DNA of 64,000 nt from Eonycteris spelaea (taxonomy: Eukaryota > Chordata > Mammalia > Chiroptera > Pteropodidae). A program made the translations under genes and the position numbers. Below, piece after piece: positions 12,394 to 23,739 of the stretch. Under the pieces are notes generated by a model. The model had not been told where the DNA came from and ran no database searches. It was given only the letters and a program-made list of their open reading frames with translations. The stretch spans positions 558,001 to 622,000 of the forward strand of contig PUFA01000081.1 in assembly GCA_003508835.1 (NCBI GenBank), given 5' to 3'. The stretch's first letter is position 1. The number at the start of each line of letters is the position of its first letter.

Positions 12394-12494
12394 TGCACAC
12401 ATTTTCAGCACTTTTCCAGAAGTTGCCGAACTCTTCATGAACAAATGTAGAGTTATCTCAATTTAAGAAGCTGGAAAATGTGTGTGCTGAAAGA
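12394..12494. repeat. Imperfect inverted repeat, ~28 bp arms
   Basis: The left arm (12394-12420, carrying 'ttttcagcacttttccag') is similar to the reverse complement of the right arm (12465-12494, carrying 'ctggaaaatgtgtgtgctga'). They are separated by about 45 bases. This could be the relic of a palindromic MITE or a chance match. Confidence 0.5.
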
Positions 12495-12654
12495 CAGACT
12501 TATCTTAATACAACAGGGTTGGGAAAGTTAACTTTCCTGGAATCAACAAATTTGCAACTTATGACAAGATTTCTTGCTTATTTTAAAAAAGAATTTCCCT
12601 TCCTATATTGGCTTGTCAAATATGTCATTGACAAGTTTGTCAACTTTTGCATTT

Positions 12655-12895
12655 GAAGAGAGGCAGCCTAGCATGGAGAGGCAAAGTCTCTGAGTCAAGC
12701 AGATCAAAATTTGAATTCTGCTTCTAGCATATCCTAACGTACTGAATTCTGCTTCTAGGACATACTGAATTCTGGTTTTCTGATCCTTAAAATAATAAAT
12801 CCACTTTTCAAGAGTTGACATGAACATTAAACAAGATAAAATATGTGAACTTCTTATTATAGAACCTGATACATAGTAGGGAACCATTCAGTGAC
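12655..12895 (+). repeat. MIR SINE with internal tandem duplication
   Basis: A MIR body begins 'agcctagcatggagaggcaaagtctctgagtcaagcagatc' type and ends 'agaacctgatacatagtagg'. Inside it, a segment containing 'gaattctgcttctag' is tandemly repeated about three times (12711-12785). The repetition is not part of the MIR consensus, so it arose locally. Confidence 0.75.
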
Positions 12896-12896
12896 A

Positions 12897-13045
12897 TTTG
12901 ATAATGCTGATAATGGTAATGATGATGATGACAATGAAAAAGAAGAAGAAGAGGGTGGTGGTGGAGACAATGATGTTAAAGATGGTAGTGTTGGTGAAGA
13001 TGATGGTGTTAATGATGAAGATGTTGATGATGGTGGTGATAATGT
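12897..13045. repeat. GAT-rich low-complexity tract
   Basis: An imperfect (GAT)n / (GAA)n / (GGT)n stretch directly follows the MIR. A 60-residue plus-strand frame across it (12891-13073) encodes mostly Asp, Glu, Gly, Asn and Val. It is a compositional artefact without a recognisable domain. Confidence 0.85.
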
Positions 13046-13049
13046 GGAT

Positions 13050-13680
13050 AACTGGATGTTAAGAGTTCTTTAAAAAGGCTGAGGGAGGTAATCAAGTAAC
13101 TTGAGAAAAGGCCGAATTATCTATTATTACATGACCTACAGTCCTGCAGCTTCTACTTGGGCACTTTCAGTCATTAGGAGATACTTTCTTAATAAAATTC
13201 CATTATAGGTGGCACACCACAAAAGCCTAGTTTATTCATGCAACTGAGTTTTCCAGCCCAGATTTGTCTTTGAAAAAGCTAAGAAGTATTACTTTCTATC
13301 ATTTGACCCTGTTGACACCCATATCCTTCCTAAAGCTTGCTCATTCCTTGGCTTCTGTGACATTGGATATCTTGGAGTTACTCTGTTTCTTTGAACATTT
13401 CCCTGTCATCTCTTTGCCAGCTTCTCTTTCTGTAGTCATTTGGATACAGGAGTATGGAACTCAGAGAAGTCAGCGCAGGAATAAAAGAGGGCCAACAGTG
13501 AGATTGGAACAGAATCTGAGCGTAGTGTCCCAGAAACAAAGAAGGGCAACAGTTCCAGGTAGAAGAGGAAGGTCAGTATTTTTTAATATAAGAGAAATGA
13601 TAAGGATGAGGAAGGTTTGGGCAAGACCATTACTTTTGACAATGAAAGTTCAGTATTGGTGTCTGACACAAAATCACTGA
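13050..13680. other. Unassigned non-coding sequence
   Basis: No confident family. A 138-residue plus-strand frame (13264-13680) is open but resembles no protein I know and becomes Arg-rich in its second half. Confidence 0.4.
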
Positions 13681-13684
13681 GATG

Positions 13685-13900
13685 GTGAAAGAAGAATGGG
13701 AGAGTACCTGGGAGATGAGGGGGTGGAGACCACAGACATTGGAGAGAGAGGGGAGGTTGCACAGTGGAAAGACTTTTTTTAGGTAGGAGAGAATTAGGCC
13801 TATTTGTAGACTACGAAGGAGGAGCCAGAGGAAGCTGAGTATGAAGACACAAAAACAAGCAGTTATTTGGTTCTGGAGGAAATAGGAGAGGGAGGAGGAG
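13685..13900 (-). repeat. Possible L2 5' body fragment, reverse orientation
   Basis: The purine-rich text, with 'gaatgggagagtacctggg', 'ggagagagaggggag' and 'ttttttaggtaggagagaa', resembles the reversed 5' body of L2. It is diverged, and purine bias alone could explain part of the match. Confidence 0.4.
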
Positions 13901-14399
13901 GAATTCATTGGCCCATAAAATCACCTGCCACATCCTCAGTTAGCATAGAGGATATATCACTAGATGAGGAAAAGTATAATCTGTGAGGCTCATGTTGAAT
14001 GACCTTGACCTTCTGTTAACAGTAGGTGAGGTCTCTGATGAGAGCGAGAGTCGTTTGGAGGCATAAGGACCTTGGGCGAGTCTAACAAGAAACACTGTCT
14101 GAAATGGGAGAGGGAATCAATCAGTGATAATTGGAAGACTTGCCAAGGACCTCTGTGAAGGAGAGAAAGTATGCATTTCTGGATCTTCCCTTACTATTCT
14201 TGCCCTGGTTTTTATCCCTCAGATCTTCAGTGTACCATAAGCACCCTGGAATTCCACAGGTGGCCTTTAGTGTTCTCACTTCCCCATGGGTCCCTCTCTT
14301 CTCCATACCCAGCCCAGCTGTCAGATGGTTATCACATAGAAATGAACCACTGGACTGATTTTCACCTAGGTAAGGAAGATTGCAAGGGCATAATGTTTC

Positions 14400-14495
14400 A
14401 TTAGTTAAGTAGAAGGAGCACAGATCGGGAGTCAAGGATGTGGAGTCTAGTCCCAAGTCTAGTTTTTAACCTGTTATTTTGCCCTTCTGTAGCAC
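14400..14495 (+). repeat. MIR-type fragment
   Basis: 'agtagaaggagcacagatcgggagtcaaggatgtgg' type wording, then 'tctagtcccaagtctag', matches the start of the MIR/MIR3 family in the sense direction. The rest is eroded. Confidence 0.55.
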
Positions 14496-14499
14496 AGAA

Positions 14500-15595
14500 T
14501 GTCATATCTTTCTTCTCGTACCAGGTATACTGTAGGTGCTCATAGAATTTATTGATAGAGATAATGAAAGATCTTCAAACATCCCATCGTCCTATGCAAA
14601 TGTGAGGGACTATTATTCTGATGTGCATTTTAGCAGGCATGATAGCAGTCCAGGAATAACTCTCTAATAGTAGAATGTTAGCTACCACTGGTGAGTAGGT
14701 GAGAGGAGATACTTTTAGCAGAGCTGTATGAGTACTTTTCAGAATTGCTTGGATTTGATCACCTAGATGTCTGTATCTATTGGTTTGTCTTACAGATAAA
14801 GTAGCTCCTATCTCTTCAACAAACTGATTCAAGGTGATTTAGTCATTTCTTATTCTTGATATTAAAAAAGTATTCGGTACTTTGTCATTAAAGACAAGAA
14901 GCTAAGGTCCTGGAAAGGCAAAGAGAGATGAAAACAGGTTCTAAATAAAAAAGCAGAACTTCCTTCTCACCACTTTTTCTATACTCTCCTTCTTTCCCTC
15001 CTAAATAAGATCTTTCTCTGCCTTCCCCATGACTCCACTAGCATGGAGAAATCGATTGTCAGCAAAACCCCAAAAGAATAAAAGAAAAATACCTCTTCAG
15101 AAGGAAAGGGCAGAGGGGAGAGAAAGTGTGGAATTCAAGAGGGTGTTTATTTTAAAAACAAAAGCTTACAGATCAGGTACTTTTCAACAGATGAGAAAAA
15201 TGGAATGAGCAAAGCTTGTGCCTGTGCTTAGGGACATGCCCACAGTGGCCCAAGCTACTGAGTCAGCAAGAGCGGCTTTTGTTCTCTTTGCTCTGGTGGC
15301 AGCCTTTGATTAAGCAGGACTCATCAGTGAGCTACCCCTTCAGCTCAAGGAAGGCTGCATCTGGCCAAGCCAGCCTTTCAATTTTGCTGGGTCACTTAGA
15401 ACTCCAACTTCCTGCCCTGCCCACACATTGGAACAGCCCAAGGAAGCCTCACCAGCCATTCATTGGCAGACAGCCTGGCATGATTAAAGAGATAGCCCTC
15501 ATGAAGCCCACTTTTGGCTGGCATCTTTTCGGGCACTGCTGTTTTCCACACGCATTTCTTATGAAAAGTCCTTTGAGACAGGAAAGTTTTTTTTT
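14500..15595. other. Unassigned non-coding sequence
   Basis: No repeat recognised. The 135-residue plus-strand frame 15216-15623 ends in a Phe run and runs into a MIR, so a real gene is unlikely. Confidence 0.45.
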
Positions 15596-15599
15596 CTTT

Positions 15600-15790
15600 A
15601 GAACCCATGTGTCAGAGCATTAGACAGGCTCCTTATATTTTGTGTGACCTTTTGCAACTGGGTTACCTTTTCTGAGCCTCAGGTTTTTTGTTGGTAAAAT
15701 GGGATAAATTGAACCTATGTCATAGGGTGTGCTAAGGATGAGGATAATGGAGATGAGGTGGCTGACAGAGGGTCTGGCAAAAAGGTCAGT
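15600..15790 (+). repeat. MIR SINE
   Basis: The sense MIR core is visible: 'tttgtgtgaccttttgcaactggg', 'ctgagcctcaggttttttg', 'gtaaaatgggataaattg', then 'cctatgtcatagggtg'. Confidence 0.85.
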
Positions 15791-15906
15791 GATTGGCAAT
15801 GAACTTGGCTGGAAATACCCCCAGGACCGAGTCAAGACTTGTGCCTTGTTTATCCTTTGTGAATATTTAGTTTGGGCTTCAGTCAGCTACTTCTTCAGTC
15901 AGAACC

Positions 15907-15930
15907 ACCCCCCCCCCACACACACACACG
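15907..15930. repeat. Poly-C / (CA)n tract
   Basis: About ten C bases run straight into a CA dinucleotide tract. Confidence 0.9.
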
Positions 15931-15989
15931 TATATTTTGAGTGACCATTCTCTTTGTAAATAGCTCCGAGCCCACTCGAGTAACAACAT

Positions 15990-16130
15990 CCTCCAGGCCC
16001 TTGCCTGTCCCCTTGGGTTCCTCCAGTGTCTGTATCTGAAAAACAAAGGGTGAGAATTCGATTTTGATTCATTTGAACTAGCTTTTGGGTTCCCTTCCAG
16101 CCCTGATGTCTGAGAACTCGCCACTGGACG
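15990..16130 (+). repeat. Possible MIR-type fragment
   Basis: 'agtgtctgtatctgaaaaacaaagg' followed by 'gttcccttccagccctgatg' fits the 3' half of a MIR/MIR3 copy. It is short and diverged. Confidence 0.4.
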
Positions 16131-16319
16131 TCTACATCCAAGACCTCCCCTACTGATTACAGTGCTGGGTCCCACAAATGCGGAAATGTGAGGTCATGAG
16201 TGATGTAGTACAATCTGAACTAAAAGAACAAACAAAAAACAAAAGTAAAATAAGAATACTTACTTCTCAGTATTTCCAAACTGCTCCATAAAGAGCACAT
16301 GTTTTTAAAACTTTGTTTG

Positions 16320-16534
16320 AAAAAAAAAGCTAAAAACACAAGTGAAAATCAACCACAGTTCTTTCCCTTAAAGTTATACAGAAATATAAAATAGGAGTCA
16401 GTTTTCTGCCCATCCCCCTCTTTTGGCAGTTTGTTCATACCCCCAGATGCTACCACTGTTGACAGTTTGGTGTGTATCCTTCCCATTTTTTCCCTGAGTT
16501 TAAAATACATATCCCTATTTACATGTATGTTTGT

Positions 16535-16565
<31 letters not shown>

Positions 16566-17175
16566 TTATAAGATAGTGGCCTGCAGTTTGCATTTTTAGG
16601 TCCTAGTGGTTCACTTTATATTATACAAAGTTCATCCTTTCAAGTCCAGTATATATAGATCTCCCTCCTATGATGAATGCAGCATACTATTTCATAGTAT
16701 GGAAAAGCCATATTTATTTCATTGTACTCTTTTGATGAGAAATAGCTTGTTTCCTTTTTTATTTGTTTGTTATTGGTGCCAAGAAGGCTGCGGCGAATGT
16801 ACATTTGTGTTTTGCTATATATTCTGGTGCTTCTACTTCTGTGGAATCAACTCCTAGAAGTATGACTTCTGAGTCAGAGGGTATGCCCTCTTTAAATTTT
16901 AATGAACACTTTCAAACTGGTTTCTACAATGTTTAAAAGCACCATACGTACCCACCAATAGGGTGGGAGAGTACCCATTTCCCCATCACACTACCAGCTT
17001 TGGATATCATCAGTCTTAATTTTTTTCCAATCTAATGAGTGGAAACTTGTCTCACTGTTTTCATTTTATTCTTCTTACTTAGATATTGCTTATTTTCATT
17101 TGTTCATTGACCATTTTTGTCCTAAGAATTGCCAATTTGTATTCTTGACCCATTTTTGAGAAAATTTTCTTTTTT
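16320..17175 (-). repeat. Ancient L1 3' region, reverse orientation
   Basis: The text follows the reversed 3' end of old mammalian L1: 'gctaccactgttgacagtttggtgtg' type, 'tgctgcggcgaatgtac', 'gtggaatcaactcctagaag', 'gagtcagagggtatg', 'cccaccaatagggtgggagagt', and 'ccaatctaatgagtgg'. Frames are broken throughout. Confidence 0.85.
16538..16563. repeat. (CA)n microsatellite within L1
   Basis: About 13 CA units interrupt the antisense L1 relic. Confidence 0.95.
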
Positions 17176-17179
17176 TAAA

Positions 17180-17890
17180 AAACATATATATATTTCGTGT
17201 TTTTATAATTAGTAAAAAAGATATTTAAATAGGAGCTTTGAGAATGAATGTAAGACCTCCAAGGCTGTTGGGAGGACAAGGGTTTCACAGAGTGGAAATG
17301 GATGAGTGAAAGGTAGTAATAACTCCTTCATTGCACTGTGCAGTTCGTGGTCATTTTCTTTCGCATGTATTATTACCCCATATGCTCCTGAGTGCAGTCC
17401 TGGGAGGTAGGCTGAGCTCCGGATGACCTCCTAGTTGTCAGACCTTCAACTTGCCCCTGACTGATGAGGCTTGCCTCTTTGCCTCTTGGGCTTGACCTGA
17501 GAATTCTGAATCCTCTGTTTGCCTGTCTCCTGCTGGGACTGTTGCCTGACAACCTTTCATTGCCCTCCCCACACCACCCCTCCCAGATCCCTCATGCATG
17601 AGCTCTACACACTTCTTGGAGTCCTGGGAACTCCTTTACAACCTCCTTCAGGAATTCAGTGCCATCTGAAAGACTCCTCATGGAGCCCTTGGGTGATGAT
17701 AGTTTTTATTCTTACCAATAAAAATTAGTTACTGTTTATTGAACACCTAGCATGTATAAGGCCAATGCTTATGGTTTTGTAGGTTGTCCATTGCACAACT
17801 CCAGGGGGCACCATTCACTGCATGTTTCTGCCAGATGTCTTATAAAAGGTGCCTTTAAAAAAAATTCATGTAGAATTACCAGAATAGTGA
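17180..17890. other. Unassigned sequence with a CTCF-like motif
   Basis: No gene seen. A reversed MIR start may lie at 17330-17415. 'actccagggggcacc' (17798-17812) matches 10 of 12 positions of the CTCF core as I recall it, which is weak evidence for binding. Confidence 0.35.
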
Positions 17891-17894
17891 GCAG

Positions 17895-18100
17895 TAGGTT
17901 TAACCGTGAGACAGGCACCATGCTATGTGCTCTAATCAATTTTTAATCATTTCAATAGCCTGCTGAGGTTGGTGATATGACCTCCCCTCTGTAAAACTGA
18001 GGAAACTGAGTCTTAGAGCAGTTAAGTTGCTTGCTCAGGACACATGAATTCAAACTTAGATCCGGCTAACCCCAAAGTCTGTGCTCAAGTCTTGCCCTGC
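17895..18100 (-). repeat. MIR SINE, reverse orientation
   Basis: Reverse MIR landmarks: 'caggcaccatgctatgtgctc', 'gaggaaactgagtcttagagc', 'ttgctcaggacacatg'. Confidence 0.85.
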
Positions 18101-18104
18101 CCTT

Positions 18105-19150
18105 CCTCTGTATTAGACCCTGTTACCTCCAAAGAGTCCTCCACAATACCCCAAGCTATAGCTATGAGATGAGCACTGGGTTCAGTTCACCACTAACTTC
18201 CAGCACTTTGGAAAGGCTGTGTGGCCAGTGGGCAGTACTGCTGCACCCAAGATGAACTTGAAACTACCCAAGGGACCCTCACGACCCAACAGGGTGTTTT
18301 TGTGAGTAAAACCAAAGCATTAGGGCCTAGCTCCTGCCCCACAGCAATTTCACAGGAGGCCAGCCATCTCAGGATCTCACTGGGGTGGCGGGGAGAGGAG
18401 CCCCACCTTTTTGATGTGCGCTCTTCCCGAGTCAGGGTTTCCGGGTCTCTGTCCCAGAATCAGTTTTCTCTGACCATACTCAGAGTGTGGGTAACCATAA
18501 CCCCGAGGTGCTAAGAGTGAGAGTCAACATTTCCCATCTTCTTGACTCTAGTGCTGATGGATGGGGACCAGGTGAAAGGGTTTTTCTGGAATTGATTCAT
18601 CAGGCCAAGGGAATTTCCCTCTCACCCTCTGCTTTCACTTCTGAGGTTCATGTGTCTTTTTAACATTCTGTTGGCTTACTGGGGCCTACTTTGAAAGTCA
18701 TCTTTAGGATCCATTTGTTCTGATTCGGTTACCAAGGCTTTATGATGTTGTTCCCTCTCTTGGAAAAATGCTCCAAATGGTGTGTGTGACTGATGTACTC
18801 AATGGCACCCTAATTAATGATGGGGAGGCCTTGGCTAAAATGCTGTTCCTGAAAGGAGGGTCTGAAATCTGTGAACACTATTACAGCCAGGCTCCAGAAG
18901 CAAAGATGTCTTCCCTTAATGCCATTCAGCTTGGAGCTTTCTGCTGGGTCCTTGGAGAAAACCATCAGAGAAATAACCTCAATGTTTACACCAGCCTCAA
19001 GTTGAGAGTAAGGAATCAGGAACTCTGGGTTCAGCCTAGGGATGCGTACCAATTTTTTAGTCACATGGATAACTTTATTGTCTCTGTGGCTTCAAATCAT
19101 GTGTCTGGTCAATGAAAAAGTATGTTTTTGCAGTTTTGAAGGCAATATTA
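18105..19150. other. Unassigned sequence with a 115-residue frame
   Basis: No repeat family was recognised. An open frame at 18768-19115 (+) has a balanced amino-acid composition, but its last third overlaps a MIR-like stretch and an 84-residue frame is open opposite it. I do not recognise a domain and do not call a gene. Confidence 0.4.
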
Positions 19151-19154
19151 TTTA

Positions 19155-19400
19155 CTTTTTAAGAGCTCTGGAGCCAGACACAGCTGGTTGCTATTACCAA
19201 CCAACCACTTCTTGTCATGTTGACCCTGTGTAAGTGGCTTCCCTTCTCCAGGCCTCTGGTTCCTGTCTGTGAAATGGGGTTGATAAGACACATTTTACAC
19301 TGTCATTGCTAGGATTACATGGGACAATTAATGGGAAAACATGTGCGAAGAGCCTAGCCCAAGGCCTGGCACATAGAAATCACTGAATAGTGTTGTCACC
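19155..19400 (+). repeat. MIR SINE, near full length
   Basis: Nearly the whole MIR is readable: 'agagctctggagccagacacagctgg', 'gtgtaagtggcttcccttctcc', 'gtctgtgaaatggggttgataa', 'aggattacatgggac', 'aaggcctggcacatagaaatcac'. Confidence 0.92.
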
Positions 19401-19469
19401 AGCTTGGCAGAAAGGTAAATGACACTGTACACCACAGGGAAAGTGGACTGCCCTGGCTCTGATACTGTG

Positions 19470-20165
19470 GATTTTCGAGCCACTTTGGAGTGCAGTTGGG
19501 CAAAATCTAGTCATGGTGAAATTAAACACTCATTATGATAAAGCAGTTCTACCTCTAGATATATATCCTAGGGAAATGCTTGAATCTGTGTACAAGAAGA
19601 CATGTACAAGTAATGTCACTGAAGCTTTGTAATGGCAAAAATTGGATACAATCCAATTCAATAGAAATTCCAGTATATTTATGCACTAGTATACCTCGCA
19701 GCACTAAATGCACTTGAACCTTCTGCAATAACATGGATAAATTGCAAAAACAAATATTGAATGAATGAAGCAAGTTTAATAGTGATAAATGTGATATGAT
19801 AACATTTAAAATGTCAAAACCTGTAGATGTATGCTACATCTATTAATGAGCGAATACACGGAGAATGACTATATTCAATGTGTGACAAACAAGCATAGGA
19901 ATAATACTTGACAACTTCAGTTTAGTGTTTGCTTTGGAATTAAGCTGGGGAGGAGAAGGAAATAAAGGCTGTAGGGACTTAAATTTTATCTGTATTTTTT
20001 GTTCCTAGAAAAAAGATTTAAAGAGAATATGGCAAAATGTTAAGATTTATTGATTCCACTAGATGGTGGGTATATAAGTGTTATAAATCCTATTTTCAAT
20101 TTTATTCTGCATGTATAAAACATTTCACAGTAAAATTTTTAAATAAATTAAATTGTCTTATAAAA
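19470..20165 (+). repeat. Ancient L1 3' end, sense
   Basis: The order matches the ORF2 C-terminus and 3' UTR of old L1: 'tacctctagatatatatcctaggg', 'aatggcaaaaattggatac', 'aacatggataaattgcaaaaac', 'gatggtgggtatataagtg', 'aaaacatttcacagtaaaa'. The coding frame is destroyed. Confidence 0.85.
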
Positions 20166-20169
20166 GAGA

Positions 20170-21913
20170 ATAATAAAGGGATAACAATCCTCCTTTCAAG
20201 GAGTTTCTCTTTTTCCTACAGTGAAAGGGGAGGGGAGCTAAGGAATTTCATTTTATGTCACAAAGTTCAAGCATTGGGAGATTTTTAAAAAATAGTTTAA
20301 AAACCATTTGATTAAAAAATATTCATAATGGCTAAATAAATCACTGACTGGGTCACCAACTCAGACTGTGTTTCTGTGTTTATGTGAATGCAGAATGGAA
20401 ATATATTGGTAAGTTGCTTTTAGTTGCATTTCAAATGCAGTAATATACATTTATACTTTAATTACAATGTCTTTTCTCAGAGTAACATGGGATCTATGAA
20501 TGGCATTTCTCTAAGCATCATGGCCAGAATCCTCTTTCGTGCTAGCCTAGGATGCTTTGGAATTAGCATTGAAAATACAATGAAATAGCCATAGTCCAAG
20601 AGCCGTTTCACACATATCCCAGGACCTCTTTGGGGCATTTGCATGCCTGGGTCTTCCTCTTGATCTAAGCAGAGCGTGTGGGCATCTGCTTTCCCCATCC
20701 ACAATCACTCTATTCTTCTCTTTCAGAATATGGTCCATCTACCCAGTCCTCTCTCTGTTGGGACATATCAACCCCTCACTTGGTTTCATTTTAGTCCTTC
20801 CTCTACCCCACAATCACTAGTTTTTCTTTAGTCAGGGTCACCTCGGGTGCACCAGTGCCCTGAACATTAGGCCTGCAGCAGGGGCCTCTGCGTGACCCCG
20901 GACAGAACCCTGGGGTTCCCTGACTTCTGGCAACTCCCCTCCAGGAAGCTGTGCTCTCAAACACTGCTCTTCCAAAGCTTCCTCAGGCCCTCATTCCCAC
21001 AACTACAGACAGGCTGAGGGTAAAGGATTTTTTTGTCTTGTTTTCAGCCTGGGGTTTTGATTTTTGTTCTGTGGTTCTGCTCTGCCTCGCTTTGTTTATC
21101 AGCATCAAAGCTGAAACCAGCTGTGTTTGTTTGTGGATCTTTCATTTCCATGAAACCTGCGGATTTTTCTAGGTCACTTTGTGTTCCTAATAATCAAGAA
21201 GGTAGTTCACATGGCCACAAAGAAAGGACTGGGGTCGAAAACCTCAAACCCACAGAGGCCCCTCAGTAGCCCTGTCCTTGGCCCAGATGACTGGGAATAA
21301 CAATTAAACATACCGATATGGTTTGGGGTTTTGTTATCTTCCAGGAAAAAGGCCCCCAAAAAACTTTCTCTAACAAGGAAATTTGGGTAGAAATCTTGCT
21401 TATTATTTTTCAGCAACACTCTATTACTAAGATCTCATTTCAAAAGTCTGGAACCCCAGCAGTTATGCTGGAGGGTGGGGGGCAAACACCTTGGGAATTT
21501 TGTTCATATCTTAATGACTAAACCCTTTGTTAGATTAAGCGCCTGGCAGCCACCTGAGGGCACAATTGTTGAGTTGCTTGTTGGAGGAGCACTTGGCTAA
21601 ATGGAGCCTTGGTTCCCTGGTGGTAAACCTAGCCACTGAAAGGGCCACTTAGAACCCCAGGACAGTTATTGGTGCAAAAACCCTGGGCCTGACACACGAA
21701 ATTGGAAACCAGATGGAGGCCTTTTTCAGAAATTTAGTCCTAAGGCTGTTACCCCATACTGCTTAATGCTACCCAGTTGACAGCACAAACAGCTGTGAAG
21801 ACCATACTGCGTGTCATTTATCTTAGAACAAGCCAGAGAGTTTGGACTAAATAGATGGCACCACTTGAGTTTTACAGTAAATAAGGGAACTCAATAACCA
21901 AATTTCAGGGGCC

Positions 21914-21915
<2 letters not shown>
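20170..21915. other. Unassigned non-coding sequence
   Basis: I recognise no repeat in this 1.7 kb. Frames of up to 83 residues occur on both strands without known similarity. It may hold unique or regulatory DNA. Confidence 0.4.
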
Positions 21916-21917
<2 letters not shown>

Positions 21918-21944
<27 letters not shown>

Positions 21945-21949
21945 CAGCT
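21918..21949. repeat. (CAG)n trinucleotide repeat
   Basis: Nine to ten uninterrupted GCA/CAG units. On the minus strand a 77-residue frame (21905-22138) reads through it as a Cys run near its C-terminus. Nothing suggests it is coding. Confidence 0.95.
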
Positions 21950-21954
21950 AGCTG

Positions 21955-22585
21955 AAAGAACCCAGTTTCTGCCTGTGCTCCTCCCCACCAATGAACTGAC
22001 ATACATCAGGCTCCTGAAACAGCAAAGAAGACCGTATTTGGATTTATAATTCCCTGGGCACTTGCAGGCAAGTCTGGTTCTCGTAGTCCATTGACTCCGC
22101 GATAAAATCAAGGGTCTGTTCAGCTTGAGACAAGCCATTCATTTGGACACCACCATCTTCAGCCTGAGTGCTGCGTGGGTGATTCCAATTTGTGTGTGGA
22201 GTTCCCCTGTCAATCTTCCCAGTCCAGTGAGGAAGTGCAACTCTCTGTCTCATGTTGTCCTGCCTGCACAGGTCCTTCTAGCCCAACCCCTCTTTGGGAG
22301 CTCCTAAAAAAGGAAGCCTTAGCAGAGAGATGTGAACCCTGGCAACTTCTCAGCAGTAAAGAGCAAGGTCATAAATAGCCCATTTAAGTGACCTACAAAT
22401 GAGAGAGTGGAGAGTCTCGGCCTCTACAAAGTCCACACTCTGCCTCAGGGTCCCTGAATTAAATGGATGAATGGGAAGGTAGAAGAGGTGTGGCTTTAAA
22501 ACCTCTAAATGAGGGGAATTGCCTTTCCTCTGCGTCTCAGCAAGACAGGGGTAGAGCCAGGCACTGAGCCCAGAACACCAGGCAC
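21955..22585. other. Unassigned non-coding sequence
   Basis: No gene or repeat recognised. Overlapping frames of 60 to 77 residues on both strands cancel each other as coding evidence. Confidence 0.4.
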
Positions 22586-22589
22586 AAGT

Positions 22590-22850
22590 AGCTAATAGAA
22601 ATAGCAGCTATCATTAGTGCACATTGATGTAAAGCAAGCAGGGCTCTGAGGGCTTCGTGCCCATTAACCCACTGAGTCCTCATCAAATCTCCAGGAAGTG
22701 GGTGCTGTTATTGATCTCATTTTGCAGATGGGGAGGCTGAGTCTGAGAGAGGTTTAATACCTTGCCTCAGGGGTAACACAGTAGAAAGTGGCAGGCCTAG
22801 GCTTCAGACCCAGGTCATCTGGCTTCAGCGAATGTGTGCTCTTAACCAGT
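22590..22850 (-). repeat. MIR SINE, reverse orientation, near full length
   Basis: Reverse MIR landmarks run in order: 'agcagggctctgagggcttcg', 'attgatctcattttgcagatgg', 'gaggctgagtctgagagagg', 'gtaacacagtagaaagtggc', 'agacccaggtcatctggc'. Confidence 0.92.
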
Positions 22851-22884
22851 AGTCTACCCTGTGGGGTCTCTGAGGCTACCATTA

Positions 22885-23155
22885 TAGCCAAAAATAATAC
22901 TAATGGCTGTCTACTGAGTACTTTCCATGGGCCAGGCAACATTAAAGAAACACTTTCCCTGCATTATCTCCTCTCATACTTTCAATCACTCTCTGAGGTT
23001 GATACAGTGCATATTACTCTTTTTCGCATTAAAAAAAAAAAACTGAGGGTTGGGGAGGTTGAGTGATTTACTCTGAATTGCTTAACTAACATGTGGAAGC
23101 GCCAAGATTCTAGCCCATGAAGTCTTGGGCGCTTGGACTCCTAACTCCTGTGCCT
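22885..23155 (-). repeat. MIR SINE, reverse orientation
   Basis: A second reversed MIR follows directly: 'gagtactttccatgggccagg', 'cattatctcctctcatac', an A-run and 'actgagggttggggaggttg', then 'tgcttaactaacatgtgg'. Confidence 0.88.
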
Positions 23156-23159
23156 GTGT

Positions 23160-23735
23160 TGGGATAGGGAACTGGAGAGTGAGGGTGTAGTTGGACTTGC
23201 TAACGAGGACTGCTACTAGGTCGTCTGCTGCCCGCACGGAAGAAGCAACTCAGTGAGGCCTTGTGTGTGTAGAAGAGCTCGGACTTTCCCATCATAAGCT
23301 TCACCTCTGCTGAGCAAGTCCCGCAGCTTCCACCAACCATATTGTTGGATGTCAGTCTCGTACCGAGTATAGTAGCTCACACAGATTTTACTCACTAAAT
23401 TGTCACGGGAGCTGATATCACCTGCTGCATCCTTGCCTTCTTTCCTGAATGAATGAATGAATGAATGAATGAGTGCTTCGGCTTTGGAAACTAGCCAGTA
23501 GCTAACAGATATTTAACTTCACATATGACTTCTCTAGATTCCCATTTACTAATGCAAAGTGACTAAAGGCCAGTTTTTGGTGGGTGAGAATGTGACACTT
23601 TGCTTTGACTCTAAAGATTCCGGGTAACTGAGCAGAGAACCCAGGTCTTCTCTCTTAGCTGTAGGAATATCTGCCTGACTCATTGTGTTCTGGTCTACAT
23701 AGCATAACAACAGCCATGAGGATAATACAGTAATG
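23160..23735. other. Unassigned sequence with (GAAT)n
   Basis: No gene seen. Six or seven GAAT units lie at 23444-23472, a common simple repeat. The remainder matches no family I know. Confidence 0.5.
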
Positions 23736-23739
23736 ATAC

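Noticed and set aside
12891..13073. Acidic Asp/Glu-rich 60-residue frame
   Set aside because: It is the translation of a GAT/GAA low-complexity tract and has no independent coding evidence.
16606..16857. 83-residue frame considered as an exon
   Set aside because: It is antisense to an old L1 3' region, which fully explains the sequence.
19155..19400. tRNA-like text in MIR heads
   Set aside because: MIR is tRNA-derived, so weak A/B-box resemblance is expected. No cloverleaf or intact tRNA could be built.
23444..23472. GAAT direct repeats considered as a CRISPR-like or regulatory array
   Set aside because: A 4-base unit without spacers is a plain microsatellite, and the setting is a mammalian nuclear genome.
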